Source: Blastomussa wellsi (Eukaryota > Cnidaria > Anthozoa > Scleractinia > Plerogyridae). Taken from it: a DNA stretch of 64,000 nucleotides. The notes below the pieces were generated by a model. The model was not told the DNA's origin and ran no database searches. It was given only the letters and a program-made list of their open reading frames with translations. This document shows positions 24,901 through 36,400 of the stretch, piece after piece. Position 1 is the stretch's first letter. Every line of letters begins with the position of its first letter. The stretch covers positions 16,879,918 through 16,943,917 of the forward strand of contig OX393570.1 in NCBI GenBank assembly GCA_947652115.1. Reading direction: 5' to 3'. The position numbers and the translations under genes are program-made.

Positions 24901-27900
24901 GCAACGCAGGCTAATCAAACGGAGCTACCACTGGCAACAAGGCTTGCCTTTACTGGGTAATCATAATAAAATTCAGAGGGATACCATAAAAACAATTTAA
25001 TAAACGATTTTATGCAGAGTTTTTTTTTTACCTCCAGCTGGTCCAGTATTGAACGAATGTAGCTGTTTCTGACTCTCACCAAAGTCGTTTATTCCGCCAT
25101 TAAAAGTGAAACAATTGCCAAAGCGGAAGTCCCAGAAATTATGCCAATATCTTGAATAGTTCCTGCGTGTTAAATATTTTCAAAGTAAAGAGACTGTAGT
25201 AAGCAACTGTAATCAGTTGGCTTTGACCATCAGTTAAAGTCAACGTGCTGAGTCCCTGACAGGAAAGAATTCATAATCTTCTGCACGCCGATGGGAAGGT
25301 GTAATATAATCACTGATAACATAACAAGAGCCAATGATTTCCCGCCCGTAAATAAATGGTCTATACCATCATTGGTAACTCTTGTCGTACTTCGTAGACG
25401 ATGCAATATCTATTTGCTTCTGCTGTAGTCTACGCCTGGACTATGTCAGAAATAACCTCTGTTTATTGCTTGAAATTAGACCTAGAGGATGCGATTATTA
25501 GACCATTAAACCGAACATTAGTTACCACATCCAAGTATCTTCATCACTTGAACTGGTTATTGTCAGTTATCTGACTGGATAAATTACCTGCAATCATACC
25601 CTCTATAAGAGCACTCAAACACGAAGTCTTTAAACTGATGACCCAGTGCGAATAGTGTCGAGTCATTCTCTTGTGCCACCTTGGCAAGTAATGCTTCTTC
25701 GATCTGACTCTCGATCTCTTTGACTTCTTCTGTTCCTATTCCAGAATAGGCCGACTCTTCATCGTCAGGGCTGTGGTCCTCTCCAGATAACTCCAAGTTT
25801 GAATCGTCTGTCGGGAGGCTCCCATTGGCTGATCCATTGTTGGCTTGTTCGTTCAAAGACGTTTCTTTTACTAGAAACAAAAATACAAGCACTGATTTTA
25901 CTGGGTAATTCGCGTAGTTTTGATAGTGCCTAAAAAACCAAACAGAATTATTTTATGTTAATACTGAAATTTACTGTACTGGACACTGTTTCACTCGGAA
26001 GGAAGCGCGGGCTTCAAATGGTTAGCGCGCCGGACTGGATTGAGCCTTTTGGAGAACTTTTAAAGGCCTTTAATTCCACTGCTAACATTTCCTTTCGGTT
26101 ACAACGGTTGGTGAGCAACTGTATTGTTTTTTTTAGAGCAAAACTATCATAAGCTTCTTCGTCTCGCTGCAAGATTTTCGCATCAATTGCGTTACCGTGC
26201 CCGTGGGCAGAGATAGGAAAATCCAACCGCGCGAAGACCCTGTCAGATTGGAGGATTCGTTACCGTGTCTGTTATTGGAATAAATAATGTGTAATAATGG
26301 TTTTTTTTTCAGGTTTGGATTATGTACATCCACCTATTTTTGTTGTTGTTGCTTTCGATGACTGCAATCGATGATAATTTTGACGACGGCGATGATAATG
26401 ATGATGATGATGTTGATAATAATGATCGATGATGATGATCGATGATGACTACGACGATGATGATGACGAAGAAGATGCCTAGGTGGGTGTGTGTTTTTTA
26501 TTTTGGCTTTTTTTGTTTGTTTTCTTGTTGCTTTGTTTGTGGCTGTCTTACCGTAAGGTGTAATGGCTTCCACTATATCCCTTATGTAACTCTCAGGAAG
26601 CTCCCCTACTCTAAGCATATTCATGTTGCATATAGTCACAGCGGGAAACTTGGCACGCTATTAAAAGAAGAAAAAAATGACCAATACCAGATAAGGAGTT
26701 CGGTTGTTAAGAGTAACGTTGGTGTAATACGTAAATGGGTAAATAAGGAATAATTTGACCTCACAAAAGCAGGAAAATTAGCTGAAAAAAGTTAAGAGTG
26801 CAAAGAAAATGTGCAAATTGTCATCAAATTGTAACTCCTGACTTAAGGCAATTGTCGATTTTTGCAGTGCGTGCTCAATTTCTCGTAGTTCTCGGCTCCA
26901 CAAAGACTGTCGGGTCGGGGGTCTAGAGACTACAGGGCAATATAAAATTGCCGTTATTTTCTAACCAGCTGTTCCAAAGTCATTGAATGTGATGCAGATG
27001 AAAGGTGCTATGTAAAGTTTTAAAATATAACTAGAGCAACACCATCCACTGTAACTGTCGAATGGGACGCAACTGAAGAAGTGAGTTAAAATTCACCAAA
27101 GATCTCGCTATAACTGCTGTACACGATCCCTCGAGGACCGCCCTTTCTTACGACGTTGCAGTTCTTCGAATTTTAATAATATGTACCACCGGACTTTTTA
27201 CCGAAAAGGCGATGTTTGGCAAAAAAAAATTGCTCTCAATGTAGGCTTTTGAAATGCTTGATTGCAAAAGGTTTGGACTGACTGAGTAGTATTGAGAGTA
27301 TTAACACTTCTAAGAAGGGGCTTATAAATACACGTTTAGATTAAATTTGGCTTACTTTTAATTTTTTTTCCTTTTTGTTTTTATTATTATATACACCTAA
27401 TTGCAATAACGTTGTCCTATAGAAAAAGACTGAAAAGTGAAATGAAAAGAAAAGCTAAAAGAACTCCGTCTTGCATGTTCAGAACTATGCTATAAGATGG
27501 AAAAGGTAAAACCTGTTATTATACCGTAGATGACTTTAAGAATTATTACAGTCCGATAAGGCATTTTTTTGTCTATTTTCCTCTTATTAATTATCATTTT
27601 GTCTTTTTGAGTTTTTTCCTTCTTTCTATGAAATCAGGTGTTCCAATTAGGGGTATGCCTCCTGAATCGGCGCCTATAAGGCGATATATGACTCAGTAGC
27701 AAAGCTTAAAGGAGCTCAGTGTCACGGATGACAAATTTTGAAACGTTTACCTTAACGTTTATAAGTTGTTCGATTCTTTTCAATCTTCCTCTTCAAAATC
27801 CATCCTTGTTTCTTTCAAGTTTATTGTTTCGTCTTTGGTGTTTTCTACCTTAGTTGACTATTATATTCTATTGCACGCACCAGTTTCAAATGAGAAGCAA

Positions 27901-28181
27901 TGCACTAATTAGGTACTTACACTTTCATGTTCAACTTTGACCACAGTGGACACAGGACGGCTCTGGTATATCACAAACAAGTTGTACACTTGCAGCACGA
28001 ACATCGTGAACGCTCCGATGCAAAACAAGCTCCATATCATACAACTGACTACGTTCTTGCTCGCTGAGAGTCGGCCAAGACCATGTGCTGTTGTATAGCC
28101 ACAAAAGTCTGCTAACAGGCGCTTGATTGATGACGGCTTTTCTTTCCCATTGACGGTCGTTTTCTGAGCATTTTTTTCCAT
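18257..28181 (-). CDS. DEG/ENaC/ASIC-type channel subunit, gene 3, complete, 12 coding exons, 537 aa
   Basis: Paralogue of gene 2 with identical exon-intron architecture. Exons (minus): 27921-28181, 26552-26657, 25588-25870, 25032-25162, 24162-24325, 22941-23051, 22250-22358, 21503-21581, 20395-20452, 19739-19809, 19539-19614, 18257-18421. Their sum is 1614 nt, all junctions GT-AG, no internal stop. Features: His-Gly at 33-34; TM1 about 47-71; FPAVTICN at 91-98; finger exon 123-217, acidic ([12 protein letters not shown]) without Asp-Tyr repeat; [53 protein letters not shown]; exon 12 with [10 protein letters not shown] (G500-I501-S502) and TM2, tail ending KPAPQ. Exons 2 and 4-12 match gene 2 exactly in length except exon 12; exons 1 and 3 also differ. 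Acts as a plasma-membrane cation channel subunit, probably co-assembling with paralogues (inference). The gating ligand cannot be read from sequence. Confidence 0.92.
18600..18990. repeat. Perfect (TGAA)n microsatellite, about 390 bp
   Basis: Roughly 96 uninterrupted TGAA units in the last intron of gene 3 (18422-19538). On the minus strand all three frames encode an open Phe-Ile-His-Ser repeat because the 4-base unit has no stop; this long frame is not a gene. A short related array lies at 18430-18470. Confidence 0.98.
18991..19125. repeat. Degenerate GAGG/GACG microsatellite
   Basis: Compound purine-rich tetranucleotides (GAGG, GACG, GAGA) continuing directly from the (TGAA)n array. Confidence 0.9.
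20675..21006 (-). repeat. tRNA-like SINE or MITE enclosed by nested inverted repeats
   Basis: The minus-strand core 20807-20732 looks like a tRNA gene: GTAGCTCAGTGGATAGAGCG (A box) and GGGTTCTATTCC (B box). The anticodon arm does not fold properly (4-bp stem, C at position 33). About 45 bases starting at 20686 recur inverted at 20921-20966 (TGTCCCACGCTCGTGTCATG). A second pair, AATGAGAGTGATGGTAA near 20902-20918, is inverted at about 20988-21005. It lies in intron 8 of gene 3. Confidence 0.7.
21635..21894. mobile_element. Foldback/MITE-like inverted repeat, intron 7 of gene 3
   Basis: The arms at about 21635-21699 and 21752-21820 pair imperfectly (GAAATAG, CGTGTTTCTATCGAG, GTTTGGGAGAAC). Each arm contains a small palindrome, GTTTCTATCGAGTTATAGAA. 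A third copy of that palindrome lies at about 21868-21894. There is no coding potential. Confidence 0.7.
23461..23628. mobile_element. Possible MITE, intron 5 of gene 3
   Basis: The ends GTGCCTACAGACGAGGGG and CCCCTCGTATTACGGCAC are imperfect inverted repeats around 168 bases without coding potential. No clear target duplication. Confidence 0.4.
23870..24083. repeat. Possible dispersed repeat, intron 5 of gene 3
   Basis: Ends in a GAATGAGTAAGTGAGTGA tail after GAGGCATTAAGGGCCTGA, which looks like a retroelement 3' end with a short tandem tail. The class is not determined. Confidence 0.35.
24834..24913. mobile_element. 80-bp hAT-type MITE with 8-bp target-site duplication, intron 4 of gene 3
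   Basis: Terminal inverted repeats TAGCCTGCGT / ACGCAGGCTA enclose 80 bases. They are flanked by a perfect direct repeat ATCAAACG at 24826-24833 and 24914-24921. An 8-bp duplication is the signature of hAT-superfamily transposition. Confidence 0.85.
26390..26470. repeat. GAT-rich microsatellite
   Basis: Imperfect GAT/GATAAT repeats in intron 2 of gene 3, next to exon 2. Confidence 0.85.
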
Positions 28182-30900
28182 GTTGTTTCAGACTTGTGAG
28201 GTTGAACAGTCTTAGTCTACTGTCCAAGCTCAGCCCACCAAAACGATTCTTTTTCGGCGACCTGCAGTGCGAATACAGTTGTTATTTTGAAGAGTCGTTC
28301 AAGCTAGCGGACTCTCCTTGATGGTCTAACAGGCAAAAACAACAATATTAGCCATTTTTAACTAAGCAGTAGATCACTAGGGTGACTTGTAGTCTCTTTG
28401 AAATTTACTTTAAATCGCAATTCACCTTATGTAAAAAGAAACAAACAGGTGTCAAAACAGGATTTTTATATTATGTATGTTTTTATATTATGCAAGATGT
28501 ATATTAATTATTTGCCGATGCCTTCTGGAAACAACACGATGGGGTTTGGAAGACGTTGAGACAATAATAGTTTCGCAATAAGCATGAAACTAGAACGTCA
28601 CAAACCGTGTTTACATACTCTCATCAACCAATAAGAGCGCGCGTAATATCTCAGTTATGTTATGAAGTCATATGGTGATTTCAGCTGAAGCCCAGAGGGT
28701 ATATAATTTAAAACTGCAAACTTTATATGTGAAAACTTCGGATGTGCACGACCTAACGTTAGACGCCATAATTCATAAAAATCAAAATATCAACCCACTT
28801 CTGAGTTCAAGTGGTCAGAAACCATGCTGCCTACTGCCCACTTATCTTGATCGCTTCCTTTGAAGCATTTAGCAGAGGTATGAATAAACTCACTCCAGTA
28901 GAATGACAAATAAACTTACGCCGGTATCCGATAAATGTATACAAATGATTACAAATGTTTGCAACTTTGAAAACTGCCTTCTCAAACGCAAAATAATTGT
29001 TGCCTTGCGTCTATTGAGTTAAAGTCAAAACAAAAAAGAAATATATACATTACCAAGCGAAACTGCGTCATTAAAAGGATGATCAAACCTTCAATTATAA
29101 ACTTATGAATCCAGCCGAAATGGTGCCAGCCTTGTTTAGTGTTAATGTAATCAAACGATATAATTAATAACATCGTTTACTCGGATCGTGAGATACAAAT
29201 TCGTCGTTATTAACAAAACGAGACATCCTGTGGCGATTTACTCCAAACAAATGGACCACATCTGCATAAGATAAAAACACTGGCCAATTAGGGTGTATAG
29301 TGCTTTTACATCATTGTATAAAATTTGGTGCAAGTGTACTTGCGTCAATACACCAAAACATGACAAGATTCAGTAATGGGATTAAATAATCGTTACGAAA
29401 AAGTATTTTCGTGGACAGGGACACGAGTCCGATGGGTTAGAATAAAGCCGTTACTCAGAGTGAGTAACAAGGTAATCTATCGTATGATGTTCTCGACATG
29501 TTTTTTGTTTTGTTTTATTTTTGTTTTATTTTATCTCCAGCTGCATTAATAAAAAAGACATTTTATCAACAGCTGGAAATCTCTAAGTAATATGCAAGAT
29601 CATTTCCAATGCGTGTTAGCTTATAGGGTAATTATAAATATAACAAGGACTTATTGATCAAAGGAAAGTTTAATTTGAAATATTTGCCTTTCATAGTCGA
29701 TAAAGGCCGATTTGCACTTTCGGACAATCAACATTTACGGTAAAATTTACGGCCTGGTGTATAGCGAAATTTTAGTTAGGGCCGGAATTTCGAATCCAGC
29801 CGGGTTGGAAGCGATCAGATTTTAGTTCTGCTTCCAGAATACATGTATATCTTATTCGAAACAAGGCGTTTGCGATTACATGACGAGAGTCATCCTTCGG
29901 TGAACATGCAGGCCCTTAATCATTGATGTGTCGTTTTGCAAGACACAACATTACTGCCGACTATGTTTTTTGAGGTGCAAAACTTGATCAACAATTTCAA
30001 CAAAGAAACAAATTTCCTGTGGCATGCCCGCGTTGCGCGCGAAATATATTTAGTTATTTTAAAAATACAGCGACACGTGACCCCTTGATTCAAAACCTTA
30101 CATGGAATACATAGGCTTTCATTGGAATGGTATTGCCTTCTACTGCTTAGTGATAGTCCATCAGCAAAATATTAAAAGACTTAGACTATTCCACACATAA
30201 CGTGATGCAGTCCGTAGCGTTCTATTTATCTGGTTACCGTATATTCTGCTTTATATTCATAATTATTTCCCGGTCTAAGAAGGATATATGAGCTTTGTTT
30301 CTTTCTTCGTTAATTAGCAGTTTAAACTTTTAAGAGTACTCGACCCCTTGCAGTTCAGACTAGATAGCATTGGACGAAACAACATGAGAGAAACTTAGCA
30401 ATTCAAAATGAGACTCGATATTACGACGATAGTGGCTTAACACGGTATATACACAACGTCTGGCCACGGTAAAGTGGAACCAGATGTATGTAAATTTTCT
30501 GTACCCACCCCGTTACCCCTTCATGCGCCTTACCCGTATTTAAATCGTGGTATCGTCCACTAGCTCTTGAAACGAGTCACATCATTTGCTCTTACAATAA
30601 TGCCCCTAGCCCTAGGAACCAATAGAGGCACTGCTCATAGCAAGCTAATCAAAATGTAGAAGTTCCAAAGAAGTACCTTACCTAACTGGAATCATGCCCT
30701 GTATTTAGGCAGATTCATCATTATCATTGGTCCATTCTCCTAGTGAAGAACTGGGTTGTAGCCTTTCCAGACTATCCGATCCTCTGCAGCCGATGTTGTC
30801 TCTCATAATCTTTATGATTTATTTATTGGCTTACAATATAACGCTTATCTGATTAGCCTTTGGCTAACAGGGTTGTTTGTGGCTGTGGAGGGTGAGGTGG
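28182..30900. other. Intergenic, upstream of channel gene 3
   Basis: No supported gene. It should hold the promoter and 5' UTR of gene 3 on the minus strand; no element could be identified. Confidence 0.45.
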
Positions 30901-30918
30901 GTGGGGGGGGGGGGGGGA
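30893..30918. repeat. G-rich tract
   Basis: Near-uninterrupted G run at the left edge of the dispersed repeat that follows. Confidence 0.85.
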
Positions 30919-30924
30919 TTGAAA

Positions 30925-31375
30925 TAGCAAAGAGAGGGCCGTACTGGGGACTATTGGCCAAAGGTCTTGGCAGTACGGACCGAGCGCAGCGATCGACAGC
31001 GAGGTCCGTACAAAAACGACCGAGGGCCAATATTCCACAGTATGGCTCGAGCAAGCTAGGTTAGTAAGTAGTTTATTATACGGCACTTGGGCCATGCATG
31101 TATACTTAAAAACGCACTCTCGGTGACTTCAATTCAAAGGCCTTCTGCCGTAACATGTTTTGATGTCGCGAACATCTCAGGAAGAATAAGCTTCCATGGT
31201 TTTTAAAATTAGAGTATTTATATACGTTTACTTTCCGCAGTTGTAGTAGCAAATTTTAAATTATACAACCTTGGAAAATATACGCGGTTTAGGACCGTTA
31301 CTATGGAAACGGTCCGTATGGCAAAATCCCGGCCAAGAAAGAACCAATCAGAACGTTTGGATTTCTCTTGTCATA
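30925..31375 (+). mobile_element. Dispersed repeat, copy A of a family shared with 61505-61872
   Basis: Blocks such as GAGGGCCGTACTGGGGA, GGCAGTACGGACCGAGC, GGTTAGTAAGTA, TTTATATACGTTT, GGAAACGGTCCG, GGCAAAATCCCG and AACCAATCAGAACG occur in the same order, on the opposite strand, at 61505-61872. No coding potential; a non-autonomous DNA transposon is likely. The segment GAGGTCCGTACAAAAACGACCGAGGG (31001-31026) is extra in this copy. Confidence 0.75.
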
Positions 31376-32165
31376 TAATTATGTAGATTATAATCAAACA
31401 AGTTCACGGGGGATGTCTTGGTCGATGGCTAACCGTAGTGAAATTGGCTAAGAATCCAGCATTTGCTGTGGATTTCAGCATATCTTGGGTGAGATTTCGA
31501 AGCGATCAGAGCTTGAAACGAAGTTATAGCCGTTTTTCTCGAATTCTGTAAACCTGCAGCTAGGGCTTAGCGCGAAACACTTCCAAGTGGAGTAAACATA
31601 ACGGACGACTTTGTCCTGCGGGATACGGGAAACTTATCAAAAAAAAATTAAATAGCCTGCGGAAAGCAAGGCTCACTTTTGGTGCGGGAGCAATGTAACA
31701 TGGGCGCCGGAGAAATGTAACAGTGTTCGATCCTCGCCGAATCTCTTCGCTCTTTTGTCGAAGTTTACGTACCTCGCTTGCGTGTTTGAACCAAATATGA
31801 CCTTTTCTTGCAGAGAAGGTATTACAAAATATGTTATGGGTTTTTATTGTTACTATTATATATTCGTCAATTTACAGAAATTAACGCTATACCTGGCTGT
31901 GAATTATGCCGGAAGGTAAAAGCCAACTCTTTTCTGATTCAACCATTTGCTTTTCTTCCAAAGCATATTTTGGTCTCTCGCACACCAACACTAAATTTAA
32001 TGTTATATTAATTCTATAATTTGTTTTCACATATCTGGAAATTTAGCACCTAAAGGCAAATGGAAAAAACGATTTGAAAACAACAAACGATTAACCAGCA
32101 TAACTAGTTTTGGTCGACCTTTAAATTTGAAAAATGCCAAGTGTACATTTAACCGATGTAATAGA
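31376..32165. other. Gene-free stretch 3' of the intact GPCR
   Basis: No gene recognised. A plausible repeat fragment lies near 31650-31760 (GCCTGCGGAAAGCAAGGC palindrome). Confidence 0.4.
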
Positions 32166-32171
32166 TTTATT
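32166..32171 (-). terminator. Polyadenylation signal AATAAA of the intact GPCR
   Basis: AATAAA on the minus strand about 195 bases beyond the stop codon. Position and match fit a 3' UTR end, but the actual cleavage site is unproven. Confidence 0.4.
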
Positions 32172-32366
32172 CAACACTATGACACTGTAGCAAGTATATT
32201 ATGTCGATAAATTTATGTTCCGTTTTAGGCTTTTTACAAAGCCAATAGATTTCAAATTATTGAATGAAACACGATTGATGCAAAAGTGTTGTGAGTTGCA
32301 CTTTTACTTTAGGGTAAAATGGTGATGTTGTTTTTCAGCATCTTTGAATCACGAATTTGCACATCA

Positions 32367-33458
32367 CTAGACTGATGTGTATCCAGTTGAACGACGACCA
32401 CTCAGATCTTTCGATGTGTCAAGCATTTTCATCTCATCTGATCGAAGAGAGAGATTATCTTCCCTTCTGAAGCACCCCTTTAAAAGGAAGACGATCTCCT
32501 TGCGGTAATTCGCATTGGTTATAGTGTAACACACTGGGTTGGCTGCACTATTGGCGAAGGTTAATATATTGCAGAACGCAACAACTTCCCAAAAGTGGGC
32601 AAATTTCTTATCGGCATTCCCAAAGTCTAACCACAGCCACATAATGTTGGTTGGCAGAACGCAAACAGCAAACAAAATCGTTACAGCTACAAGCATGCGA
32701 ATTACTTTCGTTGCCTCTTCATTTTGGGCATTTTGGAGAAACTTGTTTTCTTGCGATGACGTTTTCTTTCCTAATTCTCTCCCAATGCCTATGTACGCCG
32801 CTGCGATGACGCTTAGAGGAACAACGTACTGCCCAATAAACAGAACCACTGTGTAAATCTTCCTGCTTCTCGTGTCACTCCAGTTCTCGTCGCACGACCC
32901 AGTTGTTTCGCCGATGCTCAGTACTCTAATGTACGGGGAGACAGGCACTATGGACAACAGCCAGATGCTTACAATCACCCACTTGGCGTTAGTAGTGCTA
33001 AGCTGTCGACGGAGCGGGTGTAATATCGCCCAATAGCGTGTCAAGCTGACCGCCGTCAGTGTGAAAACCGACGCAAAAAGCGACATGGTCTGCAGTGGGT
33101 AGAGAATGTTGCACATGAAAGATCCATACGGCCATCTGTAGTCCATCTCTTGCACAGGAATGTCAAATGGGATACAAATTAGTGTGAGTGTCAGGTCGGC
33201 AAAAGCCAGATTCAGAATGAAGTAATTCGTAACGGTCTTCATTCTCCTCTTCTTGACAATAATGATGCAGACCAAGATGTTCCCGATTGCGCTGATGAGG
33301 AAGATTATGGCATATAAAGTGAGCTTGAAGACCTTCATATACACATTTACGTTGTCTTCGGTCGATTGTTGAGTGAGATTTGAAGCTGCAGATGTACCAG
33401 CTTCAGTTAAACTCCTTGTAATGTTCGAAAACATTTCAGTTGATGTTGAAGCAGTCAT
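32367..33458 (-). CDS. Class A (rhodopsin-like) GPCR, neuropeptide-receptor type, intact, 363 aa
   Basis: Single-exon seven-transmembrane receptor at the plasma membrane. N-glycosylation sites NIT and NLT lie in the N-terminus. Landmarks: TM1 with N60 (IGNILV, 1.50); TM2 LNLAFADL with D88 (2.50); the extracellular WPYGSFMC with C116 pairing with C189; TM3 end T140-R141-Y142 instead of D/E-R-Y; TM6 CVLPTN with P269; TM7 NSAANPVCY (N307-P308-x-x-Y311). PFDIPVQ and WPYG in the first extracellular loop, and ARG/LYS-rich loops, suggest the NPFF/QRFP/NPY-like peptide-receptor assemblage; the ligand is unknown. The C-terminus ends T-S-V, a class I PDZ-ligand pattern. Two damaged paralogues lie at 53114-54232 and 58231-59221. 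The ATG chosen is the first in frame and gives a normal N-terminal length. Confidence 0.93.
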   Translation of the reverse strand: MTASTSTEMFSNITRSLTEAGTSAASNLTQQSTEDNVNVYMKVFKLTLYAIIFLISAIGNILVCIIIVKKRRMKTVTNYFILNLAFADLTLTLICIPFDIPVQEMDYRWPYGSFMCNILYPLQTMSLFASVFTLTAVSLTRYWAILHPLRRQLSTTNAKWVIVSIWLLSIVPVSPYIRVLSIGETTGSCDENWSDTRSRKIYTVVLFIGQYVVPLSVIAAAYIGIGRELGKKTSSQENKFLQNAQNEEATKVIRMLVAVTILFAVCVLPTNIMWLWLDFGNADKKFAHFWEVVAFCNILTFANSAANPVCYTITNANYRKEIVFLLKGCFRREDNLSLRSDEMKMLDTSKDLSGRRSTGYTSV

Positions 33459-36400
33459 TTCGTGTTACTTTCGACGGTCCTCTATAGCTTCGAATTGCTC
33501 TAGGCTGTTCAATTTATCATTTGGCGCTCTCAGTCGGTTCTGCAACGACAACAAATCATTTTTAAGTAAACGGCTTGTACTGAAAGAAAAGAAAAAAATC
33601 GATACCGCACAGCGTGCAAATTCAAGGCAGGTTGCCAAAGAAAGTAACTCTTTGCTGTTTTAATACCCTCTACGACTGCAAATTTCGTTGGGTTGATTTT
33701 CCACGATTATCGATAAAAGTAATAATTATTAGATCTGGTCCATCCGCTCAAGGTAACTCTTATTTGTTGTCAAGAGGCCAAATTCAGAGCGCTTTAGGGC
33801 ATTTTCCGCACTTTCTAAGCCTTTAATAAATTAGTTACTTTAATTATAGCACCACAGTTAGCCGCATCAAATAATTTATTGAATAAAGAATCTAGTGGCA
33901 CCTGTATTGCATAAATACGGTGACAGAAAAAGCCTTTGCGACGCCAAACCGGGGAGACATTGTCGCACGTTATTAGAACCTTGGCATTAGAAATTAACGT
34001 TCTGATCGGTAGATTTATTTTTTCCAGTCGCTTTTAAATATAATGAACAAAAGGCAAAATAGAGTTGGCATCTGCCTCATTGCTGCGTTAATTATGAAAT
34101 CAAAACACCTTAGAAGTGGTTCTTAATTCTAATTAAGAATTTGTCAAAATAAACGTTGTATTTAATCAATTCTTAAATTGACCACCGCAGGGATTCGCGT
34201 AAGCACAGACGTCTTTCTATTTTGAAACGTAACGATTTTCACTATTATTGTCATTTTCTTTGTGTGGCAAGCAGCATCCACATCGCATCATTTGCCAGTA
34301 TTGATTATTGTTTCTAATCCAAATAAAAGAAACCAGATTCTGTATACGAAGATAAAATTGTGAACGCTGTATTCAAATATTGAGCTGTAAAGATGCCCTA
34401 ATTATCGCTGGCAATTTCTGATCCACAGGAAAATTTAGCTATCATTATGTCAATTCCATGTGTGCGCGTGTTTCGGCGACATAAACAGCCATGGACTTCC
34501 TGGTCATTTATTATTGTCAGTATTACAGTAGTCATCAATATGAAGTAGACAAATTAAAGCGGTAATTGTTGCTGAAAATATCACGTTCAAAAAATATCTC
34601 AGCTTTCAGCAAGCCTGTGGCTGATTTTAAAGTTTATTGAAAGAAGAAAGCAAACAGCTTGCGTTTGCCGACATTAAATTTTAACCGTTAGCCGAGAAAA
34701 GAATTATTGTCAAATTAACCTTTACTCGATGCAGCTGAGAACCTCAGCAAATACCGTCTAGTAGAAAACACTAGAATATAGCATTTGTTTACACGCTTTC
34801 CATTTCATCCAAACCACCTGTCATTTTTGCTTTATTATTTAATCTGTTACTCAAAGTCAGCCATGGTTTGCCCATATAGCAGTCAGCATCTTTTTCTTTC
34901 TTTTCCCTTTCTCCAAGTGCTAGTTTGGATTTATTTCAAAGAATTTCGGATGTTAGAAAGTTTAGTGACTATGAACTCCCAAATTAACATGTATAATAGC
35001 TCTGTCTAACGTCGTTTAGCTTCTAACAAAGAATCTTAGTCCTTTGCATCGTTATTCTTTGCAACATGGCAAGGTTTTAGCCCATCTCCCAGCTTGGTAA
35101 AACGTGCAATTACTCTCTCGCAGGAAAAGTAGCTGTGTTTTTATTCTCTCAGCAATATATAGAAGGCTAGAAATTATTGTAATAAAGCGATTTGTTTATT
35201 TTATGTTAAATTCAAACGTAATCGCAAAACGTGAAGTCCCTGCCTCACAAATGTTAATCGGCTCTCATATTTTTTTCTTTCACAATAGCAATTTGACTTC
35301 GTGGCACACCAAATCATTCCATTGTCTTCGGCAATATATATATATATATACATTAAGAATCCGCGGATAAGCCAGCCTGAGGCTTTAGCTTTGATAAGCT
35401 TGTTTAAAAGTGCTTCCTTTTTATGTTACTATTCGAGTCACTCGACTGTACCTTAAATTTTATTATGACAGTGGGTTCATGTGGAAAGAAAAGCGTCTTT
35501 TTAGCTTTAAGGCGAAAGTCATTGACACGCGTCACAAGTTAGCTCAATCCTTATTTGGATGGTCTATTCTTATCCTTTTCGCTAACCAAAGCTGAACCGG
35601 TGAAGAATATAAAAAAATATCAAAATTCTTAAATATACAAATATACAAATACAGAACATGCAAATTTTATAGATTTCAAGAAATATGTTCCAATATGTAC
35701 GTGACATAGAGAGTCGTATCCGCTTTGGCCGAACTGTTATCGTGGATAACAACTAAGATATGTAAATGATATAGACGTCGAGTTCCTGTCCTAAAATAAG
35801 TGTTCATGAATTTGAATGGGAATGCGCTACACACCACACTGAAAATCATGGAATGAAATAAATGAAACACATACCCGAGAATTATTATATTCAAATAAAA
35901 CGTTAAATCCCAGTATAAATCTTTGGGGGAACTGGCAATAATAACTGAACATAACTTGCAGCTGAAAATATCGATTTTAAACATTTTCCAGAAATGGCTT
36001 ACCTGAAAAAAGGCTTTTGCAAAGGCGCTTCGAGCTCATTGTTCGCATTATCGATCTTTTCTCGATAATAAGTATGCCAAATTGATCACCTAGAGGGTCT
36101 AATTCAGTGAGAAACTACGAGAATTAGGAGTGATTTGTTTACCGAAGTTTTGGCTACAACTGAAGAAATTAAACAATTGTGACAAAGGAACCGCCTGTGT
36201 TAGCGATTCATCACGTCAGAGGAAATTTGGTGAAACGTTTGCTTTAAATGTTTATTCAGTATCTTTTGCGTCGGAAAATGTTGAATATTGGAATAGTTAC
36301 GTGCCTTTAAATTTAGACCAAAATTACATGATATGGACATAGAGGAAACGTATATATATCTTTTCACCGAAATAAATTACCGCTAGTTTTTTTCACAGCA

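Noticed and set aside
32539..32856. 105-codon plus-strand frame
   Set aside because: Antisense shadow of the intact GPCR.
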